The notes under the pieces were generated by a model. The model was given only the letters and a program-made list of their open reading frames with translations, was not told where the DNA came from and made no database searches. Position numbers and translations under genes: made by a program. A stretch of DNA of 46,411 nucleotides from an uncultured Granulosicoccaceae bacterium (lineage in GTDB: Bacteria; Pseudomonadota; Gammaproteobacteria; Granulosicoccales; Granulosicoccaceae), in the NCBI GenBank assembly GCA_937951345.1, contig CALFCF010000026.1, positions 1-46,411 on the forward strand, in the 5' to 3' direction. This document shows positions 34,687 to 44,349 of the stretch, piece by piece (positions within the stretch are counted from its first letter, which is position 1; each line of letters opens with the position of its first letter).

Positions 34687-37035
34687 TCACTCAGATGTCT
34701 GATAAATACTTTCCTCATCTGCCGATGGATTACGGTACCAATCGCGCGACTCGGTTCCACCACTCGTGACCCACGCAGAAAACTCAGGATATGCTTCACT
34801 GATATCACTGAACTCTTCAGGGTATTTAACCAAATCAGGCACATCAATGATCCACGGCAGGTTCTCAGAGGATACATAAAAGCGCTCAACACCATCCGAC
34901 GCATCATCTCCGGTACCGAAAAGATTTACATCTTGTCCCTGAGTTGGCGCGTGATTGGGCAGATGTATTTCTAAATCGTGAACCGCACCGCCATCGTGAT
35001 AGAGCTCGTTATTAAACGCGGTCACCCGTGTATAGCCTGCCAGCTCTGGGTCGATCTTGTGCGCGAAAAGAAACGGATTATACGGTGGGCTCAACATATT
35101 ATCTCTCTCGACCGCATTTGCGAATGTCAGTGACAAATTGAACTCAGTGGTTTCATGCGTCGGGCAATCAGACAAGGTATTGTATGTCCAGCAATCTGCA
35201 TCACCTTCGAACGTATACGCCCATGCGTCTTCAAACACGCGATAAACCAGCGCCGATGCATCGTTAACTGTCTGAATATTTTCTCCGTTCAGTGTAGCAC
35301 TCATGACGTTATCGGCGAATACATTATCGCCGAGCGACACACCGAACCCGTTATGGAATGCAGCTCCACGCGCTTCCAGCCGGTAGTCTATGTCAACATC
35401 TTTGACTTGCTTATCGCTGTTGTACACTTCACGGACACGATAACGAACCACCATATCATTCATGTCGAAATCACCCAAAGCCGGCCAGTTATCTTCAGCC
35501 AACAGGGTGCCCCAGATATTTTCACCAGGGTAATATCGTTCAAATGCACGATCCGGATCATTATCGTCCAGGTCGTCGGTGGCCAGAATGCCGTCGTTAT
35601 CAGCATCGACTTTCGTGTTGTCTTCTTCAGTGATATCCGGAATCTGCGCACCAAAAGTCATTGCATCTGCAGGATATACATCAACCATCATAACCAGATC
35701 GTTGTAGTCTCGATCTGAACCCTCATCGAGGCGAATGTCTTCTACCGCAACCCATAGTCTGCGTGTGTTCGTCTCTTCATCCACTGTATTGGAGATCAAA
35801 AGCATGTGCTTGCGTTGGTCAGGTTCGGATTCCGGATTAAGCTCCGATAGCGAGTAAAAATGCTGGCCAGGTGTGCCTTTTCCAAAGCCGTTAGGCCAAC
35901 CGTTTGCCGCCAGATAAAATCCGATGGAATCATTGCCAGCTGCTGGGTCTATTTCACCAAGCGATACAGCATCACCCGGGAACATATAACCCCCGCTACC
36001 GCGAAACGACGTGTTTGGAAATAGTATTCTTGCGCTCGTCAGATCGAGATGATTTGTCGGTGGCGCGGAAGAATCAAAGCTGAAAAAACCAAATGTATTA
36101 CGATAACCAGCCCCATCTAGCAGAAACGACACTATTACGTTAGCTTTTTTATTGAACACCAGATTACTCAGCGATGAATCAGCATTGGTGTACTTTTCCG
36201 CAGGTGTTTTACCTTCGGTGATAATTTGTCCAAGACGCTGAATTTCCGCCTTACTAAAAGCCGAGCGGCATAACTGACCGGCATTGGTTTCAGTAACATC
36301 ACAACGACCGCTAGTCCTTATAGCCGGAATGTGCCCGTAGAAGCCATGGTAGAAACTTCCGGGTGGCTGCAAGTAGAAATTTCCTTGCGTGGCATTGCGC
36401 GTTGATAAATCGAACTCACTGTCAACAGGCAACACATGCGGATCAACCGTATCAAGACGCTCATCAGCCATGCCCACCGGGCCAAACGTCCAATCGGCTA
36501 CGGCCATGTTACTGTCAGTTTCTGAAAGAGATACAACGGCATTGGCAGACACTCCCATCAAACGAGTACGCACAAATACATGACCGGCGCTGATTACATG
36601 CCCTGGAACCTGCATCACGGTATTTATATGTCCCTGCTCGTCCGATACACCGGTAAAAAGTTCTGCTACGTTATCCAGCTCATTGTCAAACGGCTCGCGT
36701 AATCCATCTGCCATTGCCGCATCCGGCATTGCATAAACTGAAACCCCTGTACGAGGGGCAGCGAGGCCATCTCCGTCGAGTAGTTGTAGGTTTAGCGACA
36801 CTTCACCATTACTTGACCAATCAAATTGAGCGGGCACTGCAATTTCCATTGTATTCTGCGACGCAGAGGCAAACTCGTCTGGCGTGCCTAGCGCAGCACC
36901 CAGATTAGGGGAATCTGTCACATCAGGTGATGAGCTAATGCCTGACCCTGCACCACCACTGCCACCGCCGCTACAGCCAACAACAAGCGTTGCAACTGCG
37001 CATATCGCGAAGGGAAGACTCCTTCTTATTACCAT
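34687..37035 (-). CDS. LruC/DUF4114-domain lipoprotein
   Basis: About 782 residues from ATG 37035, which has AGGAG seven bases upstream; the longer frame to 37092 lacks this. The signal ends in the lipobox VVGCSGGGSGG with Gly/Ser linker, so it is a lipoprotein. The middle contains a DUF4114-type region (FYLAANGWPNGFGKGTPGQ ... RLDEGSDRDYNDLVMMVDV). The next region is a LruC domain (LAEDNWPALGDFDMNDMVVRYR, then RLEARGAAFHNGFGVSL). Asp-rich DxDxD segments before it (VDADNDGILATDDLDDNDPD) are likely calcium-binding. Such proteins are secreted or surface components of marine bacteria with unknown ligands. A 48-bp piece of this gene is duplicated at 31492. Confidence 0.9.
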   Translation of the reverse strand: MVIRRSLPFAICAVATLVVGCSGGGSGGAGSGISSSPDVTDSPNLGAALGTPDEFASASQNTMEIAVPAQFDWSSNGEVSLNLQLLDGDGLAAPRTGVSVYAMPDAAMADGLREPFDNELDNVAELFTGVSDEQGHINTVMQVPGHVISAGHVFVRTRLMGVSANAVVSLSETDSNMAVADWTFGPVGMADERLDTVDPHVLPVDSEFDLSTRNATQGNFYLQPPGSFYHGFYGHIPAIRTSGRCDVTETNAGQLCRSAFSKAEIQRLGQIITEGKTPAEKYTNADSSLSNLVFNKKANVIVSFLLDGAGYRNTFGFFSFDSSAPPTNHLDLTSARILFPNTSFRGSGGYMFPGDAVSLGEIDPAAGNDSIGFYLAANGWPNGFGKGTPGQHFYSLSELNPESEPDQRKHMLLISNTVDEETNTRRLWVAVEDIRLDEGSDRDYNDLVMMVDVYPADAMTFGAQIPDITEEDNTKVDADNDGILATDDLDDNDPDRAFERYYPGENIWGTLLAEDNWPALGDFDMNDMVVRYRVREVYNSDKQVKDVDIDYRLEARGAAFHNGFGVSLGDNVFADNVMSATLNGENIQTVNDASALVYRVFEDAWAYTFEGDADCWTYNTLSDCPTHETTEFNLSLTFANAVERDNMLSPPYNPFLFAHKIDPELAGYTRVTAFNNELYHDGGAVHDLEIHLPNHAPTQGQDVNLFGTGDDASDGVERFYVSSENLPWIIDVPDLVKYPEEFSDISEAYPEFSAWVTSGGTESRDWYRNPSADEESIYQTSE

Positions 37036-37092
37036 TTTGATCTCCTCAAGAGTTAAGAGGGAAACACTTAAAAGATTAAAATTAACAGGCAA

Positions 37093-37574
37093 AATAAGCT
37101 GTTCGTTGATGGGCTAACGGTCTTTTGACGTGTTGGTTTGAATCAGGAACTGCAATTTTTTGCCTTATGTTAACGAGTTGGCAATTTGGAGCGGTAGCGG
37201 AGTATTCTGCAACTCCCGGCAAGCGGAGTAAGATCAAGAAGTATCCAGAATAAAAGCGGTTAACGGGAAGCTTTCAAAGCGCGTATTTGATACGCAGACA
37301 GGCAGCGAAGGAAATGAGGAAAGTCCCGTTAATCAAACAAGCGATACTTTCTGGAAGGGAATCAAGAGCCGATGGCTTTTCTTGGAGCGGTCGAAACTTA
37401 AAAGAACTTATAAACAAAAAAGAACTGTTATGAGCTGCTATTCGTTTGGTGTACACGTGTGGTTAAACACGTATGCGTTCTGGCAAGCTGATTTACCGCC
37501 TAGCGTCTAAATCCGTTTATTTTGATCGGTAAAACAATGCGTATTTTCTTTTTTTGATAACAGATTTTTCTGTA
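37093..37574. other. Intergenic region upstream of the LruC gene
   Basis: About 480 bases with no supported gene. It should hold the promoter of the leftward LruC gene. Nothing else stands out. Confidence 0.5.
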
Positions 37575-37906
37575 TCAGCGCTTACCTTCCTCAGTCACTA
37601 CGCGGATATCGTGTTCTCTACCTTGTGCAGCCAGATCATGCAATCCTTCAGGATACTGGTTTAAATCAAACAATTGCGGGTATGCCCAATAGAGTGCACG
37701 TATTTTCAGTTTTGCCAGCGCATCAGCAATGCTCTTGTTGTAGGGCCGCCGTCGTGATACTCGCTGGGTACTGTGCCGTCAAAATCATAGGACCTGTTAG
37801 CGAGTTCTATTAAGGAAATACCCGGCATAACCGAGCAAAATGGAAACCCATTGATATAAGATCTATGGCCGCTCCACATGCCTTGAAACACGGTGTGAGT
37901 AAGCAA
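37575..37906 (-). pseudogene. Sulfatase C-terminal remnant
   Basis: The leftward frame gives GTVPSEYHDGGPTTRALLMRW, then QN, a TGA, and KYVHSIGHT; after a frameshift it continues PQLFDLNQYPEGLHDLAAQG to a stop at 37575. This order (SEYH, MLR-x-x-x-WKY, PQLFDLxxDPxExxDLA) is the C-terminal signature of choline-sulfatase-like enzymes. The TGA stands where the family has Trp, so TGG to TGA is likely. The catalytic N-terminal three quarters are missing. It shows that a second sulfatase gene has decayed near the betC gene. Confidence 0.75.
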
Positions 37907-37979
37907 TATTTGTATTCTCGTATATAGGTGTTCTCCTTTATCTTTCGAGCATGGGCTGGATAAGAGGCCGATTTGAGGA

Positions 37980-38921
37980 CTAAGTGTTCGAGCGGATAGA
38001 CGCTTTATGGCGTAGCAGCGCCATCAGCTTTCTGTCTCTGTCAACCTGTGCATCAGCAATATCCATCAACGGCGTTTTCTCCTCTAATTCAGCTGCCAGA
38101 TTTTCTTCAACAATTTTGACCCAATCGATCGCAGCGTAATCGCCCATCCCGAAATTTCGGTACATGCCTCCGTATCGATCAACATATTGCGCAACTCCCT
38201 CTGGAGCATTCAGGTGAATAGTCTGCATCGGCCCCATGAATGACCAGCGCAGTCCAAGCCCATGTGAAACAGCCTTGTCGAGGTCCGTTGCCGAGACAAT
38301 GCCAGCACCAATCAGTTTGAAAGCTTCCTCGAGCAACGCACCCTGTAACCGATTGACCACAAAACCGTCGATTTCCTCTTTCAGTACAATCGTTTCCCGG
38401 CTGCAGTTGATCATCAATTCGTTCACCGTTTCTATGATCCTCTGATCGGTCCATGCGGTTGGAACGATTTCGACAGCCGGGATAAGGTGCGGCGGGTTAA
38501 TCGGGTGCACCACAAGACACCGTTGCCGCCCGGCGATATCCTTGCAATATCGAGAAGCAATAATGCCCGATGTAGAGCTGCCAATGGGCACATGATTCGC
38601 TGCAAGCGTATCGAGTTTTTGCGTAATTTCTATCTTTAAATCGAGGCGTTCTGGTCCACTTTCCTGAATATAGGCAGCGTCATCCACAGCATTCTCGAGA
38701 CTGGATGAAACGGTAATTCTTTTCAATATCTCAGTGGTTAGTGAAGCATCAAGCAGATCGAATTCGACAAGATCAGAAATGCGCGTTTCCATTGACTTAA
38801 GCGCACGATCTGCAGCTTCTGCCGATGCGTCATACATTGCAACTTCATAGTCCGCCTGGGCAAATACTGCTGCCCAGCTCTGACCAATTAACCCACAGCC
38901 TATTACAGCAATCTTACTCAT
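37980..38921 (-). CDS. 3-hydroxyacyl-CoA dehydrogenase-like / L-carnitine dehydrogenase-like oxidoreductase
   Basis: A 313-residue NAD-dependent dehydrogenase. The Rossmann motif is IAVIGCGLIGQSWAAVFAQ (res 3-21). The middle has SSTSGIIASRY and the catalytic His region VVHPINPPHLIPAVEIVP, followed by the C-terminal helical domain (VVNRLQGALLEEAFKLI, DKAVSHGLGLRW). The HPxNPPHLIPLVE form is typical of lambda-crystallin / L-gulonate 3-dehydrogenase and carnitine dehydrogenase relatives rather than of beta-oxidation enzymes. Substrate cannot be assigned. Carnitine would fit the choline/betaine theme, but that is inference. It stands alone, read leftwards. Confidence 0.85.
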   Translation of the reverse strand: MSKIAVIGCGLIGQSWAAVFAQADYEVAMYDASAEAADRALKSMETRISDLVEFDLLDASLTTEILKRITVSSSLENAVDDAAYIQESGPERLDLKIEITQKLDTLAANHVPIGSSTSGIIASRYCKDIAGRQRCLVVHPINPPHLIPAVEIVPTAWTDQRIIETVNELMINCSRETIVLKEEIDGFVVNRLQGALLEEAFKLIGAGIVSATDLDKAVSHGLGLRWSFMGPMQTIHLNAPEGVAQYVDRYGGMYRNFGMGDYAAIDWVKIVEENLAAELEEKTPLMDIADAQVDRDRKLMALLRHKASIRSNT

Positions 38922-39177
38922 ATATTTTTCTCTTGGTGTATCTGCGAATCAGCTGGACTCATTCGCATAATTCGGAAACAGGTATTAAATGTGAATACTC
39001 CTGATAATAGATTAACTGACTTAATAAGCCATTTAACCACTGCAATTGAGCGATAGAGGGAGCAGTCTTCGTATTCCAATTTATGAGGGTAGATCTTTTC
39101 CCATTTCGTTTTTTATCAATGGATTCACGTTACCCGATGCTATGCACCTTTTGCCTTGGTCCCTAAACACAACCAAC

Positions 39178-40854
39178 TTATCCGCACTTCGATAAGCTAC
39201 AAAAACACGATGCGTTCAGATCGATATCGGAACGCGCTTTTGCGAAATCCAGCCGGGGTTTTAACTTACGCGCTTCCTCCAACTGCCCTAACCTGTCAAA
39301 GCATTCATACAATCCCAGTAATGCCCACACGTTATCCGGGTGTTGATTCGACCGGATGACTTCGTCATTTAAACCAAGGTCAGATTCATAAACGTGCTTC
39401 GCTTCCTCGACATAGTCTTGCTCCAGCAATAGTGCACCAAGCGCATGCCGACTGGGCATCATCCAGCCCCAGGGCTCATCATAGGGAAGCGCATCTTCTT
39501 TTTTAACAGCAGATCGCAAGTGGTCAAAAGCGATATCATAATTGCCCGCATGATATTCAATTTCGCCGTGCATCATTTGCCGGGCAATCGCTAGAATATC
39601 GCGACAGCTGACGACATGTACGTAACGGTCTTCAGAAACATTATTCACATGTTTTTCAAATTCGATAGCAGCATTACGGGCTTGTTCGTCATTCCCCAAT
39701 GCTGCATGCGCCACTGCCTTTCCATAGCAATTAAGAGCCGCTGTTGTGCAGTAGAATTCGGCGTCTTCCGGCAACGGTTGCTCGATCAACTGCTGCCATT
39801 GGCCGAATCGCACTAGCGCGTGGGTTTTCATCCCGATATAACCCTCTACAAAATCAACCATGGGCGGAGAAGGGATACGAACGAATTCATCCGGGATGGT
39901 GTTTGCAATGCCGGCTATGGCATCCATAGATGCTGCGTAGTTCCCTTGGAACATAGCACCGTAAAGTTTGAAATGATAGTTATGAATACGATAGAGGGAA
40001 TAGAAGTTCAGAGCACCATTAACGTTATAGTATTTAAGGTCTGCTTCAATACCTGACTGATTCCATTTAACAACATCCTCATAGTAGCCACAAAGCACAT
40101 CAATGTGCGTGGACATGTGCTTTAGATGACCTGCATCAGGTACGAGGTCTCTGAGCTCATCCGCCGCTCTCAATGCCACCTCTGGCGTTTGAGACATTTC
40201 CATCAAATGAATATACAAATGCAACAAACCGGGGTGCCGATCTGCGCCTTTATCTTCGACCTGTCGCATAGCTTTTTCCAGAACCTGCTTAACCACAAGT
40301 GTCTCTGCACCGTCACCAACATTCCCCGTAACAGGATTCCACATATTCCACGGAGTCAGGTTCATCAATGCTTCCGCGTATAGCGTAGCGACATCCGAAT
40401 CTTCAGGAAACTGCTCATACACAAGGCGCATCTGACTGGCGTAATCGCGACTCCAATCGTAGAGGTCTTCGCAGGGGGTCGTCGAGGGATGGCGATGCTC
40501 CAAAGCATTAATCAATGAAGCTTCAACGGTACTGGCATTCGCAAGTAGTTGCTTGGCTTTAGCCACATGTTCAGTAGCAGTTGCCAGGGCTTCGGCAAGT
40601 GAACCGGGGTCGAAATGCTCCCAATACATGTTGTAGTTGGGCCCTGCGCAATAAGCGACACCCCAATGCGCTATTGCTAACGAAGAATCGTGTTCGATTG
40701 CTTTCAGAAAGCACTGGGCGGCTTCCTCATGGTTGTAGCCAAAAACCCAGTTTAAGCCCCTATCGAACCAGGTTTGCGCAGCTTCTGATTTTGTAGAAAC
40801 CGGTTTTGAATAGCTGCCAAGATCATAAGGGTAAGTTGTTGCAGGTGTATTCAT
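39178..40854 (-). CDS. Tetratricopeptide-repeat protein
   Basis: About 558 residues from ATG 40854 (AAGG upstream); an upstream ATG at 40872 lacks a ribosome-binding site. Near the N-terminus AQTWFDRGLNWVFGYNHEEAAQCFLKA is a TPR unit with the usual small residues. Further helical repeats run through the protein, including HLKHMSTHIDVLCGYYEDV and a C-terminal unit near HPDNVWALLGLYECFDRLGQLEEA. There is no signal peptide or catalytic motif. The family (WFDRGLNW/GPNYN type) is widespread but uncharacterised; a scaffold role is a guess. Confidence 0.85.
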   Translation of the reverse strand: MNTPATTYPYDLGSYSKPVSTKSEAAQTWFDRGLNWVFGYNHEEAAQCFLKAIEHDSSLAIAHWGVAYCAGPNYNMYWEHFDPGSLAEALATATEHVAKAKQLLANASTVEASLINALEHRHPSTTPCEDLYDWSRDYASQMRLVYEQFPEDSDVATLYAEALMNLTPWNMWNPVTGNVGDGAETLVVKQVLEKAMRQVEDKGADRHPGLLHLYIHLMEMSQTPEVALRAADELRDLVPDAGHLKHMSTHIDVLCGYYEDVVKWNQSGIEADLKYYNVNGALNFYSLYRIHNYHFKLYGAMFQGNYAASMDAIAGIANTIPDEFVRIPSPPMVDFVEGYIGMKTHALVRFGQWQQLIEQPLPEDAEFYCTTAALNCYGKAVAHAALGNDEQARNAAIEFEKHVNNVSEDRYVHVVSCRDILAIARQMMHGEIEYHAGNYDIAFDHLRSAVKKEDALPYDEPWGWMMPSRHALGALLLEQDYVEEAKHVYESDLGLNDEVIRSNQHPDNVWALLGLYECFDRLGQLEEARKLKPRLDFAKARSDIDLNASCFCSLSKCG

Positions 40855-40973
40855 ATATTCGACCTTTTCCATGGCTGATAGAGGGATATTCTAACAAACT
40901 AGGCATCCATAGCTATCAGTCGTAGGGTGTTTTGTCAGCAAACCGTTTTCTTTTCCCGCGTTGCACTCCGTAT

Positions 40974-40992
40974 AGCGTCCATATATGTCCCT
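40974..40992 (+). repeat. 19-bp motif, copy 2
   Basis: AGCGTCCATATATGTCCCT, identical to 21775-21793, preceded by a similar CGTTGCA segment, in the gap upstream of the TPR gene. Confidence 0.7.
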
Positions 40993-41131
40993 CTTTCCTC
41001 CGAGCTTATCAATTTCAAATAGCTGCTTAAGTCATGCACCGGAAATAAACTATTCGACGAGCAACCCGTGAGAGTGTATGTGCCCAAGATCTTGGTACCG
41101 CCTTGCATTACAGATCACTACAATAATATGT

Positions 41132-42043
41132 TTACTCTCGCTCCCAAACTGGTGGCGTACCAATCTGTTCCAACAGAAAATCAATAAACACACGCACCTT
41201 CGAAGTAAGCACATTGGATTTAGGATAGGCAAGCCAAATGGCAGAGCCATCACTCACGTTATAACTCGGTAGCACTCGTACCAGTGATCCGTCGTTCAGG
41301 TCTCTGTGTATATTCCATATTGAACTCATGCAAATACCCGCACCACTTTTTGCAGCAAGTCGCGTACTTGTTCCATCGTCGCAGATAATACGAGGGTTAA
41401 CACCCGGTGGTGGGAATGTGCATGTGTCTGCTCTGGTCTCAGATGTTAACAGTCGTGGAGCGGCGCTGTTGAATACGATAAGTTGGTGCGTGTTGAGATC
41501 GTGTGGCTCAAGTGGTGTGCCATGGGTTTTTAGATACGCCGGTGAGGCGCAGAGTACACGGGTGTCGTCCGCAATTTTTCTTCCGATCAGAGACGTGTCT
41601 TTGGCCGGATAGTTACGTAGGGCTAAGTCGAACCCGCCATCGATTAAAGCAACCTTGGCATCTGACAGCTTCAGCTCAAGATTGATACCGGGGTATCGTT
41701 CGAGAAAGATTGGCAAAATAGGGGTGATATGGAGTTGCACGAACGTGCTCGATGCGGCAAATCTTAGTGTTCCTCTCACTTCAGCACTACCGTGCCCGAG
41801 CGCTGCCAGCGCAGCATCTTCCAGAGCCAGAATCTCTCGGGCGTAGGGCAGAAATTCTTTACCCTCAAGTGACAATGACACCTGCCGGGTAGAACGGTGG
41901 AGTAAATCTGCGCCGAGCTGTTTTTCCAACCTGGCAAGACGCGCACTGGCTACGGCGGGCGCCAGGCCGAGCTGCCTGCCAGCGGCGCTTATATTGAGCA
42001 TATCGGCGGCAGTGACAAAGAGCCGTATTCCATCAATATTCAT
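41132..42043 (-). CDS. LysR-family transcriptional regulator
   Basis: A 303-residue LysR regulator. The N-terminal winged helix is clear (MNIDGIRLFVTAADMLNISA, then GLAPAVASARLARLEKQLGADLLHRSTRQVSLS). The ligand-binding domain (~90-300) has the usual GTLRFAASSTFVQLHI start and GAGICMSSIWN. It is divergent from the CmcJ-family gene with 129 bases between, so it probably regulates that gene and itself. Its effector is unknown. Confidence 0.93.
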   Translation of the reverse strand: MNIDGIRLFVTAADMLNISAAGRQLGLAPAVASARLARLEKQLGADLLHRSTRQVSLSLEGKEFLPYAREILALEDAALAALGHGSAEVRGTLRFAASSTFVQLHITPILPIFLERYPGINLELKLSDAKVALIDGGFDLALRNYPAKDTSLIGRKIADDTRVLCASPAYLKTHGTPLEPHDLNTHQLIVFNSAAPRLLTSETRADTCTFPPPGVNPRIICDDGTSTRLAAKSGAGICMSSIWNIHRDLNDGSLVRVLPSYNVSDGSAIWLAYPKSNVLTSKVRVFIDFLLEQIGTPPVWERE

Positions 42044-42172
42044 CGCATGATTATATACAAAATACGAATACTGAAGCCATAATTTAGCCGTTTAACCAAC
42101 GTAAATAATATAATATATTCTCCTTGAACTTAGGAAAACCTTTGAACCAGAACGGCTTGACCAGAGATCACG

Positions 42173-42964
42173 ATGAGTACAACAGCAACAGTTAATTACC
42201 ACGTACACAAACCTGAGCGTCAGGCGTTTGAGCTTGATGCTGGTGGTATCGTCGGCAATCTTATTTCACCGGAATTAGCGCCAACAGAGATAAATTTACT
42301 GGATGAGCGTACCGCTGATATCGACATAACTTTCGAGCATACATCATTGGAGTTCGCGGCATTCGATACAGACGTTGATGTACTAGAAGATGATCATGTA
42401 TGACAGCCAGGCTACGAAGCTGATCTTCAATGCTTTCTTAAAGCAAGGCTTGATTTGGAAGAGGTTGTTATTTTCGACCATACAGTGCGTATCGATGATG
42501 AAGTGTCGGATCGTAAGCCTGCGCGTAATGTGCACAGTGACTACAGCAGTGATGGAGCGCAAAAACGCCTGGTGAATCTGCTCGGGCAAGAGCGTGCACA
42601 AGAGTGGACTGCCAGTCATTACGCATTTATCAATGTGTGGCGGCCAGTTGGTGCTGAGATCAATTCCTCACCGTTGGGTTTTATTGAGCCCCATAGTGTG
42701 GATGAACAGGACTGGATACTTCTTGATCTGATCTATCCTGATCGAAAGGGGCAAATTTTAGGATTAGCTGCTAATCCTGCGCACCAGTGGATTTACCGGT
42801 CGAAAATGACACCGGAAGAAGTCGCCTTTTTCAACATCTATGACAACTGCGGTCAAGCGGCCATCGCTCACAGTGCACTGGATATGATCGAGGACCCCAA
42901 AATACACACAGTTCGTAAGAGTATTGAAACTCGCACCGTAGTTCGATATCGCGATTCGTTATAA
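42173..42964 (+). pseudogene. CmcJ-family 2OG oxygenase-like gene interrupted by an in-frame TGA
   Basis: The frame opens MSTTATVNYHVHKP and reads VLEDDHV to TGA at 42401-42403, then continues in the same frame QPGYEADLQCFLKARLDLEE and onwards to 42964. The second part has the CmcJ/AsaB/GA4-desaturase-like signature: VVIFDHTVR, RNVHSDYS with an HxD iron site, INVWRPVG, PLGFIEPHSVD, HQWIYRSKMTPEE and SIETRTVVRYRD near the end. Both halves are needed for a normal ~260-residue member. Because no base is lost or gained, a point mutation (for example TGG or CGA to TGA) explains the break. A sequencing error is possible. It is divergent from lysR and lies 72 bases before the SDR gene. Confidence 0.8.
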
Positions 42965-43036
42965 ATGCCGCCCGCTCGTAAACCTTGAGTGTAAAAATAC
43001 ACCTTTATATTGCCTAAACGCTGTAAAGAGAAAACT

Positions 43037-43825
43037 ATGTCTAAAACAATTTTGATTACCGGTGCGACGGATGGTATCGGTCTACTGACAGCCAGGACAC
43101 TGGCCTTATCAGGGCACAACGTACTGCTGCACGGTAGAAGCCAGAAAAAACTTGAGAATGCTGTAATGGAAATCGGTGGTTCGCCAGAAACTTATTTGGC
43201 GGATTTGTCGCGCATGGACGAAGTTCGTGCATTGGGTACTGCTGTTCGCCAACGACATAGCCAGCTTGACGCCATCATCAACAACGCAGGGATATTAAAA
43301 ATCAGTCAAACGCAAACACCTGACGGGTTCGATATACGGTTCATGGTCAACACCTTTGCACCCTATGTGCTAACTCGAGACTTACTACCGATTCTCCAGG
43401 CTCATGCTCGTATCGTAAACTTATCATCAGCAGCCCAGGCACCCGTTGATATGGATGCATTACATGGACGCAAGCGGCTCGACGATATGTCGGCCTATGC
43501 TCAAAGCAAACTGGCTATAACAATCTGGTCGCGTGAACTGGCAAAGAAACTGAGCGATGGTCCTGTTGTGGTTGCAGTCAATCCTGGTTCTCTACTGGCA
43601 TCGAAAATGGTCAAAGAGGGATTTGGCGTGGAGGGAAAAGATATGCAGATCGGTGCAGATATTCTCTGTGAAGCGGCGTTAGGTGAATCTTTTGCGGATG
43701 CATCGGGTAAGTACTTTGACAATGACACTGGTGCATTCGCATCACCACATGCTGCTGCATTGGATGCTAATCACAGTCAGGAAGTGATGCAGGGAAAAGA
43801 GGAGGCTGTGGCGAAGTTGAGCTAA
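43037..43825 (+). CDS. Short-chain dehydrogenase/reductase
   Basis: About 262 residues from ATG 43037 (AAAGAG upstream); the frame extends to 43010 but that start has no ribosome-binding site. The cofactor motif is TGATDGIG (8-15), followed by INNAG, the catalytic NLSSAAQ Ser and the YAQSK Tyr/Lys pair. All classical SDR residues are present. It resembles retinol-dehydrogenase-like SDRs. It follows the CmcJ-family gene in the same direction and could reduce or oxidise the same small molecule; the substrate is unknown. Confidence 0.9.
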   Translation: MSKTILITGATDGIGLLTARTLALSGHNVLLHGRSQKKLENAVMEIGGSPETYLADLSRMDEVRALGTAVRQRHSQLDAIINNAGILKISQTQTPDGFDIRFMVNTFAPYVLTRDLLPILQAHARIVNLSSAAQAPVDMDALHGRKRLDDMSAYAQSKLAITIWSRELAKKLSDGPVVVAVNPGSLLASKMVKEGFGVEGKDMQIGADILCEAALGESFADASGKYFDNDTGAFASPHAAALDANHSQEVMQGKEEAVAKLS

Positions 43826-43891
43826 TCCGGCCCGTCCACAGTAGTATGGTAAATAAACAGCGCAACCATCAACAGTAATATACCAAATATC

Positions 43892-44349
43892 ATGACCGGC
43901 AACTCCCTGACAGCTGCTCGCGCCATAGAGCGGCCCACACGAGAGGCGATGCTTCAACGAGCTCCTTCAGTGCAGCAGTTCTGGCTGCAGAATCAAGATC
44001 TTTTTCAAGATGCATGGAAACAATGGGAACAGAGCGAAAGCGATAGATTGAACAGCCTGGATAGCAGCTTGTACGACGCGGCGCTACGAACCGCCGTTGA
44101 GCATGCATGGAAGGATCCGGATAAAGAATCTGATGTAAAAGCACTTTGGAAGCTGGTTTTTCCAGGTGTGTACGAAGCACAGTTTTTTAACCCCATGCAA
44201 CTAGCAGCCTTACGAGATTATTTAAGCGCTGTTGCTGATGCTGATATACCACTACGCCCACCTTATGGTATATCCCTCAATCGCGGTGGTGCGATGTTGG
44301 ACAGTCGCTCAGAAGGTTATTTGCGTATTCCGGCCCATCATGAACAGCC
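43892..44349 (+). pseudogene. N-terminal part of a probable 2OG-Fe(II) oxygenase, cut by the IS element
   Basis: About 152 native residues from ATG 43892: RAIERPTREAMLQRAPSVQQ, SLYDAALRTAVEHAW, FFNPMQLAALRDYLSA and RPPYGISLNRGGAMLDSRSEG. I recall this N-terminal layout from a family annotated as 2OG-Fe(II) oxygenases. The catalytic HxD...H and Arg would lie further on. At about 44350 the frame enters the terminal repeats of the IS21-family element and stops at 44389. The continuation, if any, lies beyond the right edge. It is co-directional with the SDR gene. Confidence 0.65.

Noticed and set aside
35155-35718. 187-codon plus-strand frame opposite the LruC gene
   Set aside because: Antisense shadow of a lipoprotein gene with a good start and domain motifs.
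42044-42172. LysR-type binding site between lysR and the CmcJ gene
   Set aside because: The region is AT-rich with several loose T-N11-A matches; none stands out enough to call.
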